Part shown: piece after piece, positions 50,381 through 64,000 of the stretch
Layout of the letters: each line of letters opens with the position of its first letter
Position numbering within the stretch: the stretch's first letter is position 1
Source of the DNA: Linanthus parryae
Lineage: Eukaryota > Streptophyta > Magnoliopsida > Ericales > Polemoniaceae
DNA: 64,000 nt
Direction: 5' to 3'
Assembly (NCBI GenBank): GCA_023055425.1
Contig: JALGPY010000014.1
Span: 250,501-314,500, forward strand
Program-made: the position numbers and the translations under genes
The notes under the pieces: generated by a model
Seen by the model: only the letters and a program-made list of their open reading frames with translations
Databases searched by the model: none
Told to the model about the DNA's origin: nothing

Positions 50381-50632
50381 ACCACTCTGTCTCAACTCTT
50401 TCTTCCCAATTTGACTTTTGTCACTATTCACTGGGTCACTTTGACCCGGTAATTTGAATAGCAAATCAATGTAATTTTTTAATAATTTTTTCATGGTGTT
50501 GTAGATTAAAAGGTGCTCTATAATATGGTGAAAAAATTATCAAAAAATCGTATAATTTTGCTATCCAAATCACCCGGTCAAAGTGACTCAGATACGAGTC
50601 AAAAAAGTCAGATGGGAAGAAAGAGTAGTGCT
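50381..50632. mobile_element. Stowaway-like MITE, about 250 bp, upstream of sucrose synthase
   Basis: The arms ACTCTTTCTTCCCA, TGGGTCACTTTGACCCGG and TTTTTTAATAATTTTTTCA recur inverted on the right side (TGGGAAGAAAGAGT, CCGGTCAAAGTGACT). The start is ACCACTCTGTCTCAACTC-like, as in Stowaway ends, next to TA. Located about 0.45 kb upstream of the predicted leader exon, within promoter range. Confidence 0.65.
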
Positions 50633-51064
50633 ACTACATAATGGATATGGGAGTAGCACTAGTAGGAAGGTAAAATGGACAATGCGGTTGGGTGGGTGGT
50701 AGCTAGTTTTCTAGCGTAATTAGTGGGTGGAACAGGGGAATTATTATTAATGCTTGCTTTGGTGGTAATGGTGGGTGAAACAGCGGCTGATGATGATGGT
50801 AATGAATATTCTGGCAGGAGTTGGAAGAGGAAGGTGGTTTTGTGGAGAGAAGACTAAAACCAGATGCTGGATTGCAGATAGAATTGCTCTTTCACCAAAA
50901 CCAAAAACCAAAAGGAAATTACCCCGCACCTTTATTTTTAATTAGTAGTACTAAGTAGAGAGAGTAATTAATTAATTTAGTACTACTACACTAGCTAAGT
51001 TAAGAACCAACCATCATTGACCCCAGGCCTTCCTCCTGCTGGCCAGTTCCAAAATGCACAGACA

Positions 51065-52784
51065 CCATAAAAGGGAACCCCCCTTCCCTATCATAGTCAG
51101 TCCTTAACAACAACAATCCTCCATTCCTCTATCTCCATTTCCTCATTCCTTCTTCTTCCAATTAACTCTATAACTGTCTATTAATTTGTTACTGCTGCTA
51201 CTACCATTTCGTCCTGGCTGGTTGGCTGGAATCAAAAGGTTTTACGGTAAATTCATCACTAGTAATTACTTGATGTGTTATTTTTTTATGCATGCATGCA
51301 ATCTTTATATAATATCTATGTACTTCTTCTTCTGAATCAGTCTACTTTCCTTATTCGGCTATTCCCTCTCTTTTTGTTTCGTAGTAACTAATTGATTGAT
51401 GAGACATCGAGTGAAATTTTGATTAATGGATATTATCTCTGTCCATCACATTAATCTTTGTCAAGGAAGGAAAGAAGGAAGCAAGGAATATCTGTGGATA
51501 TACGTGAATATTTCATTTATTAATTTTTTTTTGGTAAAAGTTATTGACTAGCAGTAGTACTATGGACTATGGAGAGTAGTAGTAGTAGTAGTAGTTAGTA
51601 TTTAATTCGGAGCAGGTCTAAGATAATTTAGCTGGGAAACCACATTTAATTAACGACTATGCCGGCCCAATGCACATACACATAGTAAATATCTCCTCCC
51701 TTGTGAAGGGAACCAGAAGCAAATCTATATCGTTGTCCCATTCCCTGATGATCTATTATCGGTAATAAGTAGTAGTACTGTGTTTGATTTTATCCCCATG
51801 GTTCATGCATGCTTCTTAAACTAGCTAGAGATGATTTTGACGGATCCTGCAATATTCTTGAAAGTTTCCGTTATTCTTTTTGTTCCTTTTTTCAGAAAAG
51901 GAAACTTTCGAATTTTATGAGATATCGAACTGTACTGGACATACGACGTTCACTCATACGGCATCTTTGAGATCATATATTTTCATCTCTTTTTATTCTA
52001 TTCCCCCTACTGTGAGTGAGTAAGCGAGTGAGTGAGTGGTCTACAACGTTTCTTCTTTAATTTGCTTTTCCTCTCTGATTGAGTGAGTGGTCTACAATAT
52101 ATATAGTCGAGTCTGTACCCCTTTCTGTGCGGCATGGGGGTGAAGGTTCAACAGAACTCAATTCCTATTTTCTCCACTTTGTATGTATGTACTCCTCCCG
52201 GCCAATACCAGTAGTTGAAAGAAATGAAAAGAAACAATGACATTCCTTCCTTCCTTCCGAACATGTTTCATTCTTTCATTGATCTGATATGAAGATGATT
52301 ACTACTGTTCCATCCCAACAAGATGATATTGTTTTGTTCTACAACTTACTAGTATAATATACTGGAGTAGGTAATAATATGTTGTGCTGATTGACCAGTA
52401 GTAATATATATATATATATTCGTGCCGACCTGCCTGGTAGCTAGGGTTCCGCTTTTCAGATGTTTGGCAGCCCAGCTGCTGCTGGTCTAGAATGATCACT
52501 ACTAGTACAATTACAACTGGTTAGGTGTCTATTTGACTTTGTTATGTTCAATATTTCAGAATTTTCTCCAGATGTTTAGCATGTACTACTACCGCTGCTG
52601 CTGATGCTTGGTGGTACTAGTATGTATATAATTAGTCCATTCCTATTAGTAATGGCTTTTCTCTGCCCTGCATTCCTCCTGAAATGGAGTGTAATTGATT
52701 ATTGCATACATATTAGATTATTTATTTATTTGCTGTTACTCTTGTCTCTGTTGTAGCTTGGCTGAGAAGAAGAATAAATTAAAC
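51065..52784 (+). promoter_or_regulatory. Sucrose synthase core promoter, leader exon and leader intron
   Basis: A TATA-like CCATAAAAG lies at 51065-51073, followed by CA- and CT-rich leader sequence (about 51095-51240). A donor is possible at 51239 (AAAAG/GT) or 51247 (ACG/GTAAAT). The acceptor TTGTAG ends at 52756, 28 bp before the start codon. A long leader intron is a known feature of plant sucrose synthase genes and often supports expression level and tissue pattern. The intron carries (AGT)n near 51577-51595 and TA tracts. The exact start and donor are inferred. Confidence 0.55.
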
Positions 52785-56529
<3,745 letters not shown>

Positions 56530-56746
56530 AAACCACTATCATTTGAGCAACTGAAGGAAGTGAGAGTCCCTTTGAAAATTGTTTGAATAACATTTGAGAT
56601 TGCAAAGAGGCGGCGGCATTTGTATTTGTTTCCCCTCATTCTTAGATTTTACTGTTGAGTTGAGAATGGGTGTCTTGACTACTCAGAATCACCGAGTTTT
56701 CTTGGTTTTCTTCCTCATCCATGTCCTCTGAAGATTTGTGAGTAAT

Positions 56747-56752
56747 AATAAA
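56747..56752 (+). terminator. Sucrose synthase polyadenylation signal
   Basis: A canonical AATAAA lies 218 bp after the stop codon, in an AT-rich context with a T-rich stretch upstream. Position and sequence fit a plant near-upstream element. Confidence 0.6.
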
Positions 56753-56759
56753 GATCAAT

Positions 56760-57069
56760 TTTCAACACATGATCAGTGTGATGGTGTGGTATAATAATGC
56801 TATTGAGGTCACTTACATTGGAAAGATGGAGTTTAGGGAGAATGTTCCATACATTTTTATTGACTATTACAAAGGGATGATGATGATAAATGCCACAAAG
56901 AAGATGCAATTTTATCGAAAATATGAGCATGACATTGATGCCACAGAATTGAAAAAGAACGAGCATGTAGTATTGAATTGCAGAAAAATAATATCTCTGA
57001 ACATCAGAAAAGTTGATATTATTTCCTAATACAGTATAATATAGCGATTAGTACATGTTGGATAGGTAC

Positions 57070-57114
<45 letters not shown>

Positions 57115-57492
57115 CATATATATATATATATATCTATCTCTATACATATACACTGGGTATATATGCATTCTTTATTTATACCCATTTGTTTTTACAAGAA
57201 TTACTCAATCTTACAATTGCTGGAACTTTCCCAAACTGTACACTTACTAAACAAAACTTCATACGAAGCTTTCCCCAAGTACTTCCCGTTTTCTTCTTAT
57301 TCTCTTTCCCTGTAGTCTTGGAGCATATCTATCTACTTGATTAAGATAGCTGAACCCATGTATCATCATCATCATCTAGCTTCGACTTCTCTAGGTTAGG
57401 TGGAGCCCCATCAATATCAAGACAATTGAAGTCACTAATTCCTTCTCAAAATATATACCAGCCACTAAGCACATTTTGTCTTGATTTGAGTA
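56760..57492. other. Tail-to-tail intergenic region with (TCTA)n and (TA)n
   Basis: The space between two converging genes. A (TCTA)n tract spans about 57068-57112, continuing into (TA)n. The 3' untranslated region of the minus-strand gene must lie at its right side. An open frame at 56769-57029 has no family resemblance. Confidence 0.5.
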
Positions 57493-60400
57493 TCATTTTA
57501 ACATATGATTTTCTCTGTTTAGGATCGATGATGGATGCCTTGGATAGAGAACAACTGCCAATAACAGGGAAAGAGTAAATCCGGCAACCCCACTGAATGG
57601 TTGGAATGGGTGGGTACCAGTGACCCAAAGGGGGAAAGTGGGTCGATACGTTAAGAAACCACCCGTCTGTAAAACATAACTTGAAGCCATTATGCCTGCA
57701 CGCAACCCAATTGGAATGGAGAGGCTACCTTGGTTTCTTTGCCTAGCCCCAGACAGACTCAATGACAGAAGCCACAGTCCTGGTACTGCCAATGGAAACC
57801 TGAAGAAGAACCATTTAAGAATATGAATCAATGAGGTGATAACAACTTTCACTCACACAAAATGGTCCTCATAAGCAAAAGAGATATAGAGGAAAAAGAT
57901 ATCATCTAGTAATTGCTATTCCGATTTGGATTCTCCTTCAAGTATTGAATGAGATTGCTCTAAAATAAAATTCTTAATGTGGAAGAATCTTAAAGAAGGT
58001 GTTCCTGTAGCTGCTGAACTCAAGCATAGAGGTTGCAATATTGATAACAAACCATTTGGGCGTAGAAATTTTATTAAGGAGGGAGGACCTAGCCATGGTC
58101 TAAAACCACCACACGCAATCGCGCTACAGCCGCAGTCCGTCTGCCGGCTCGACACGGCATGAATCGAGTTGGGTCGGCGTTAAGTTGCTACTTCACTTTT
58201 TGGTCCTCTAAAAGTTGTAATTGCCTTTTTAGACCCTGAACTTTAACTGTCATTATAGGCAGTAACTTACTGAATCTTTTTCAGTTTTTTCAAACAATTG
58301 CAAACGGTTGCCTGTCTAAACTCAAACAAGCATAACCGTTCTGTCCCAATGGGTTTCTCTTCGGTTTAAAAGTTGGCATACTTCCTCTAGTTGTTTTCAC
58401 TTCCAGGAATCATTCTTGCGTTCATTTATTCCTTCCAAAGAGAGAGACCACACCATTGTAGTTCGTAGGGTGCAGGCCTCAAGGAGATTTGTCTCCGATT
58501 TCATCAGTCAATTCTGTTTCTGTTTTCCGTCTCTTCTTCTTCCCCTTTTTCCGGTCCAGCTGTAATTGTTATCAAACACCAAGCCCAAACAAGTATTAAA
58601 TTAAATACTATGTGTATTATGATATACTCCTACATTTGTGTTATTATATGTATATCATGATATACCATTTCATGAAATACTATGTCATATGGTATCAACC
58701 CATATTATCTACAACTGCAAAGGATTTCTCTCAGCATATGATCTCCATTTAATGATCTAGTCAAAACTGTGGTGCTATTTAATAGTATTCTTTCTGCTAC
58801 GAAGGCATGTAACAGCCTTCAGTAACATGTATGATGTTCTGCTTCATAAATTTTTACTTATCTTACTGAAAGACTACCCGGAGTGGCCCGTCTTGTTTAA
58901 GGCTACTTATAATGTATTAAAAGAGTAAACCGTGAGACCAATTTTAGGTCGACTTATTTAAAGAGCCAAGCTAGGAACAAGCACAAGCTTTAGCCCTGTT
59001 TCGGTGAGCAAGTTCACACCCCTAATGGCTCTGACAAGCAATCTTTTACACAACCTACACAAATAAATATACAGGCCACTTATATAATAGGCCACTAGGA
59101 GAAGTGTAAGTTTTACCCAGCCAAAAGACGGTAACATACCTCTGAAAAATAGCAAACGTTAATCCGGAAATAATTACTGCATGATGATGACCAAAATCCA
59201 CAGCAATTTCATCAGGCAACCATGACCTAAACAACAGCTCCTCAACCACTGCAATACCTGTTGCTGTAATGATTCCTTGACTGACTAGCAAGAACACCCT
59301 GCAATATACTTTTAGCCATGACATAGCATCTGGAGAATGTGGAACAAAAGTGGAAGGCCAGGACAACCGCACGCAACCGAGCAATACATTCAAAGAATGT
59401 ATTAAAACAACAAGAATAATTCCTCCAACCAGTCCTTTCAGAAGGTTTTGGATCTGCAAACAAAAGTCCGAAATCACCAACTAATAAATAGTTTTAGGAA
59501 GAGAAATAGCAACATGGAATACCATATTTGAATATGACATCTTCCCACAACAACTGTGTTTTGTACACACCTTAGGTAATGAGATAAAGTCCAGTCCATA
59601 CTGCTGAAATGGATTTTCATATCCACGAATTCTTTTTCCCCACAACATAACAAGTATCATGGTAGAACCATAGAGACCAATAAGACATATGAGCTCTGTG
59701 ATCTGGGACGAGTTGTGAGTTGCCCAGCCCTGGACTAGTGTTGGAAGCAGCGGAACAACAACTGGAGACCATAAAACAAGCACCATGCAGACAAAACCCA
59801 GTATCCTTGGAGCAATAAACATGGATTCACATAGATTTCAGTAAAACATGAAATTTCGGTACACGAGAAGAGAAGATTTAGAGAGAAACTTAGTTTACCT
59901 CTGAAGTAAGGGACGTTCAGCGATGCGCAAAAATGATATAAGCCTATAAGTCAAACTCATAGCACCACGCATACCACCCCAGAGCAGGGCAACTTTTCCT
60001 ACCAGCTTCAACACGCCACCCTTCTGTCCCCATTCTGCCAACATCGCTACCAGCCTGGAAAAAAGAAAAACAACAGTGCGTAACTGAAAGCTGAATGACC
60101 CAATTCTATTTATCGTAAACAAATTATTATACCTTTCCTGGTCCACTTCACCGTCTTCTTTCATGGGAACCACAGGACCAGCAACAGACATAGCTTTCTC
60201 TGCAAGGCTTGCCACCATGTTATTCTCATTTTTTGCAGATACTTCATCAGGCTCGTCAAGATCTTTTTGATGAGTTAAATTCTTCTCAGAGGACTTGTGA
60301 GAGGTTCCAACAATGTCATCACTTCTAGCTGAATCCTACATGTCACGTTTAAACAGAAACATGAGCCCAAGACTTGAAGGGTGCATTCTCAAAAATTACT

Positions 60401-63400
60401 TCCCCAGTTTCTTTTAGACTCTTTGTTGATTCATTTTAAGTGGTATCAGAAAAAAAAAAAAAAAAAAAAAAAAAAAATAGATCTGTGTTTCTGCAGATCA
60501 ATGGTTATAAATGGGAAAAAAACAGAGACATAGCAAGAAAACATACAGACATCTTTCCACTTTAATCAAATCATAGTCATTGGATCACTTGCTAAAGGGG
60601 TGGTAACCTAACTCATCACTCCAACCTTCTCTATAACATGACCGTGTAATATAACTTACCAAAGAAATAATGAAGATGAGATCTAATACCTGTTGATGCA
60701 CCAGTAAAGCAGAAGCTCCAAGAGCAGCTGTAACACAACCAGCCATGACAGTATTGTTTCTTAGTTGTTCTGATTTAATTTCTCCCTCACTTCTGCTCTG
60801 GGAGACGCTGTAATTTTGGTCAATTTTATCGCAGTGGACTTCATCGGCTTCTTCTTTTACCAGTTGGACATTATTCCTCTCCAACGAACCATTGATTTGA
60901 TTGAGGGACACTACTTCACTTTGGATAATACCATTCACTGCAGCAACATCGAAAAATCTTCTCAAGGCAGCTAAGCTGGCCCCTACAGCAACACCAATTG
61001 GGAGTACTCTTCTCAAATCATTGGTTTGTGGAAGAGCAAATGATATAGCCCTTATTATCTGCTCCCCATTAAGAGTACCTAGCTTATTAGAATTATAGCG
61101 TTTATTTTCCGGTACCTGTAACCTCAGAATGTCAAGCCCTGCAATCACAGTATCCGCAACTTGCTCCATATCAACAGAAAGAAGAAGCTCCAGATCTTGT
61201 GTTTTGCGGTCACCAAGCCTTCTTTGGACTTCAAATTTCATTGTATCTATAATAATATTCTTAATGAAGCTTCTCAACTCCTTGGCTCCATTATTTACAA
61301 CGGTAGCATTTGCCCCATCTATCATGTCATATCCTTGCATTTCCTTTTGCTTCTCAGCATCCATAATAACATATGGTGGTTCAATAAATTCTTCTTTATC
61401 TGAATCCATAGGGGAACCATCCCCTTCAGCTCTGTCGAGGCCTTTATCAGCTGCTATATCACCAGCAGAAGCTTTGTTTCTTCCAACAGGTTCCAGGAGC
61501 TTCCATCGCCCTTCTTCTGGGAAGTAGTCAAGGAACAAAGAAGTAGTCCCATCTAAGTCCAGTGCTTTACTATTTGGCATCTTAGGAAGAAGATAAGTTT
61601 GGAGATATCTATTGTACAGAGGATCATTGTAATGGCTTGAAGTTATATACAGTGGAGTGTTAACTGAACTCTCAACATTGTTCTGCTCTGAAAAAGTTTT
61701 CCTGGTTACTACACTTTCCGTTCCTTCATCCATACAATGGTGATCCATCATGTCAGGCTCTGAATTTGGGGTTTCTCTTGATTTATTACAGTCATTCTTG
61801 AGTCGATGGTTATCAGAATCAACTCCCATGTCCTCACTACCTTTAGCATCATCAGCTACACCACTAGCATCTTTTTCCACTTCCAGTTGAGTGATCATAT
61901 CTTCTATTACACCAAAAACACTATTAACAGCCACTTGTGTGGAATCATCCATTCCTGATAAGGCATCAAATGCCTGAGAAACATCAAATTTAGGAGCGTC
62001 AGAGTTACTTTGGTTCGAAGAAGATGGTGTTTGGTTTTCCTCATTCACATTACTACTGCCTTCTCTCTCCATCAGCTGAGACTCAGATGATGATGAAGGA
62101 TCTGACAATACTTCATCTTTGTTTGTCCCCGCCTCATTTTGATCACAAGAAGATTTTGTGGCACTTCCTACATTTTGATGGATATTATCAGCCACTTCTA
62201 TGTCTGGCTTAGCTGACTCACCATCATGATTCGCTTTGAGTTCGTCAGCAGTTATATCTTCTGAGTCGCTAGTCTTTTCAGAGCGCTTAGACACACCTTC
62301 AGTATACTCAGGAAACTGATCACCTCTTTCTGTCGACACATCTGCTTCTTCCTGAATCTTTTCCAATTCAGCAGAATCATTTCTTAATGAGCTGGAACTC
62401 TCAATCCCTAAGGTTGTTGATTCAAGTTGACCGTCACTAGCAGGCTTCTGAAGGGTACCCGGTCCATCATGCTCTGTTCCTGGTTCTCCAGTAGGCTTTC
62501 CCTCTGTAACTTCATCATCATTCATAACCTTATCAATCATGTGCCTCTGTTCTAAAGAACGAGGATTCTTGTTAACTCCTGAACTTGACAATTCTCCGTT
62601 TTTTTCCTGGATCTTTGAAGTAAGCCCTGATGCCACATCTGAAATTCGGCTGATATTAACAAGTTGGTCAAGTTTCTTTGTCGTTCCCTGATCATTTAAA
62701 ACTTTGGAAACAGCAGTTGTAAGCTTTTCACGAACATCGTCAGGGACAGCATCCTGCAAAGCTTTCATAACTGTCTCCCCTTTGGCCACAGCAGTCAGGG
62801 CCTACACACGCAGTTAACAATTCTGAGTAAACATAATTTGAGTGAAATCTTGGAGATTTACGTAAAATGCGTACCCACAAATTTCAACACTACTTCTACA
62901 TATTTTTCCAACTACAATTAACAAATTTCCTTGTGAAATTATCCAAAGGACTGTTGAGTGTTAGATGCTTAGCCATGTGGACACTAAAGAACAGCTTAAC
63001 CTTTTGAAATTATCTCTTAGATGACTGGAAGCCAAATACTCCATATTTTGCATTTAAAGAGATGCTTGAGTTTCAAGGCTATACACAACACAAATGAATT
63101 GTCAAAAAACAACATGAATACTGAATAGCATTGGTTCTCATGTACCATTCTAGTAGTTCTATCCAGTATTCCAGTGGCATTCCTCACAACATAGATACAA
63201 CTTTCATTCCGGAGGATGAACAGCTTTCTAATGTGTTAGTCAATATCATACATTTCTGCTGCTATAGTTGTCATTTTATCTATTCTGTCTATATTATCAT
63301 GTACATTGTGCAAAAGGAAGAAGAGGACACTTTCCTATTTATTCAGCCCTCAGAAAAGACAACGCAGTAGAATGAAAAGAATGAATGACCTTAAGCCCTT

Positions 63401-63918
63401 AGAGCAGTTATTCGTAACCAAAACTAGACAAAGTACAGTAGGGCCATTAGCCATCAAAATCAATCAATTATAAAAGCAATACCTTCTTCTTGCGTTCCTC
63501 TGTCAGAGTTCCCGGCATGGTTACATCAAGAATATTCATAACAACATCTGCGGTTTGCAGCACTTGACCTCCTTCATTTGTTAGTCCTTGTTCAGCTGAT
63601 TCCATATCAACAGTGCCAATCTGTTCTACTGCTATATCTTCAGCAGCAGAAATTATACGTGAATCGTCCCCAATTTTCGAACCATCATTAACTGACGTCC
63701 GAATTTCTTTTACAACATCTTTTGGTGGATGGACAAAGTAGCCATCATTGGCTTTACTTGTTGGAGACACATCTGGCAGTTTATTCATTTTGCCTCTTTC
63801 AACAGATTCTCGGACTTCAGTAAGTGCTACACCTTTTGAAGGGTTTACAGTAACATCAACATCCTTCAAAAGAGGGTGACGACCTTTCAAGAGTCCAAGT
63901 TCAACAGCCAGAAGCCAC
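57493..63918 (-). CDS. EMB8-like hydrolase/CPBP (CAAX-protease-like) protein, C-terminal part, 7 exons in window
   Basis: Exons in transcript order: 63918-63483, 62801-60690, 60335-60133, 60054-59899, 59805-59571, 59453-59140, 57799-57493. Junctions are GT-AG with consistent phases after the first exon's start. About 1250 aa are visible; the N-terminal alpha/beta-hydrolase part expected for this plant family (Arabidopsis At2g03140 type, from memory) lies outside the window. Exon 63918 begins with the end of the hydrolase region (LLKGRHPLLKDVDV). The 2.1-kb exon encodes a long acidic, Ser-rich, probably disordered region, then a globular part (VADTVIAGLDILRLQVPEN). The last exons encode several membrane helices and a CPBP domain with EELLFR. 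The motif-2 and motif-3 histidines of active CPBP proteases are not seen. Probable organelle or endomembrane protein; role unknown. The stop is at 57493-57495. Confidence 0.88.
57970..58650 (+). mobile_element. Diverged Copia LTR fragment in an intron of the CPBP gene, antisense to it
   Basis: GGAGGACCTAGCCATGGTCT followed by AAACCACCACACGCAATCGC parallels the LTR segment GAGGACCTAGACAATGGTC..AACCACCACACGCGCGC of the Copia at 15.9-22.4 kb. An AACCGTTCTGT box and TTCACTTCC..TTCATTT sequences follow in the same order. No internal region is visible, so it may be a solo LTR or a truncated copy of a related family. The borders are approximate. Confidence 0.55.
60446..60478 (-). repeat. A-homopolymer in an intron of the CPBP gene
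   Basis: A run of about 30 A on the + strand (T on the coding strand), inside the intron between exons 60690 and 60335. It could be a retroposon tail; no element is identified beside it. Confidence 0.8.
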
Positions 63919-64000
63919 TACAAATACACATGAATTATCACTGGCATAGCAGTAAAAGCATATTTTAAGATGTTCACTTTTCTAAGCATGTCAATGCAAC

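Noticed and set aside
56769..57029. 86-codon + strand open frame downstream of sucrose synthase
   Set aside because: No family resemblance and no splice or promoter context; it lies in the SUS 3' flank. Probably chance.
60901..62212. Plus-strand open frames opposite the large CPBP-gene exon
   Set aside because: Shadows of the 2.1-kb minus-strand coding exon, which has the family-like protein.

Overview
This is a nuclear chromosome segment of a flowering plant, almost certainly a eudicot. The evidence is two spliced housekeeping genes with canonical GT-AG introns and the 3' part of a third, set in AT-rich DNA packed with nested transposable elements. I cannot name the species. No bacterial, organellar or CRISPR features are present.

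Left part (1-24.3 kb): nested mobile elements. A decayed Ty1/Copia element fills 1 to about 4.0 kb. A 5'-truncated, mutated LINE starts near 4.82 kb. It is split at 5196/13535 by an 8.3-kb non-autonomous Helitron (TCTTTACTAT...CTAG, inserted between A and T), and the LINE reading frame resumes in exact register on the far side. The Helitron carries exon-like captured fragments, a 2.8-kb CACTA element and a smaller MITE. After the LINE come two fold-back MITEs; the second has a perfect 9-bp target duplication. A second Copia element (15916-22421) has two LTRs and a TTAAA target duplication, but its gag-pol is broken by frameshifts and internal deletions.

Middle (24.3-36.7 kb): a G-box-containing MITE, a probable long LTR-like sequence with a (TAA)n tract, and a satellite array of about 20 units of roughly 350 bp (27.16-34.22 kb). 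The satellite has telomere-like TTTAGGG motifs, a predicted G-quadruplex in most units and local higher-order structure. Two copies of a dispersed repeat, in opposite orientation, lie either side of this block.

Right part (36.7-64 kb): three genes. eIF3k (36920-48041, +) has eight coding exons and 230 aa; its large introns are loaded with MITEs, a Mutator-like element and TRIM-like fragments. Sucrose synthase (52785-56529, +) has twelve coding exons and 811 aa, with a leader exon and leader intron upstream. Tail-to-tail with it is the 3' portion of a large gene (57493-63918 and beyond, -) of the plant family that combines an EMB8-like alpha/beta hydrolase with a C-terminal CPBP (CAAX-protease-like) membrane domain. 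The genes are functionally unrelated: translation initiation, sucrose cleavage for UDP-glucose and cell-wall supply, and a predicted membrane protein.

I did not find a convincing new molecular system. The most striking observations are the seamless Helitron-in-LINE insertion, the structured satellite array, and the apparent loss of the catalytic histidines in the CPBP domain.
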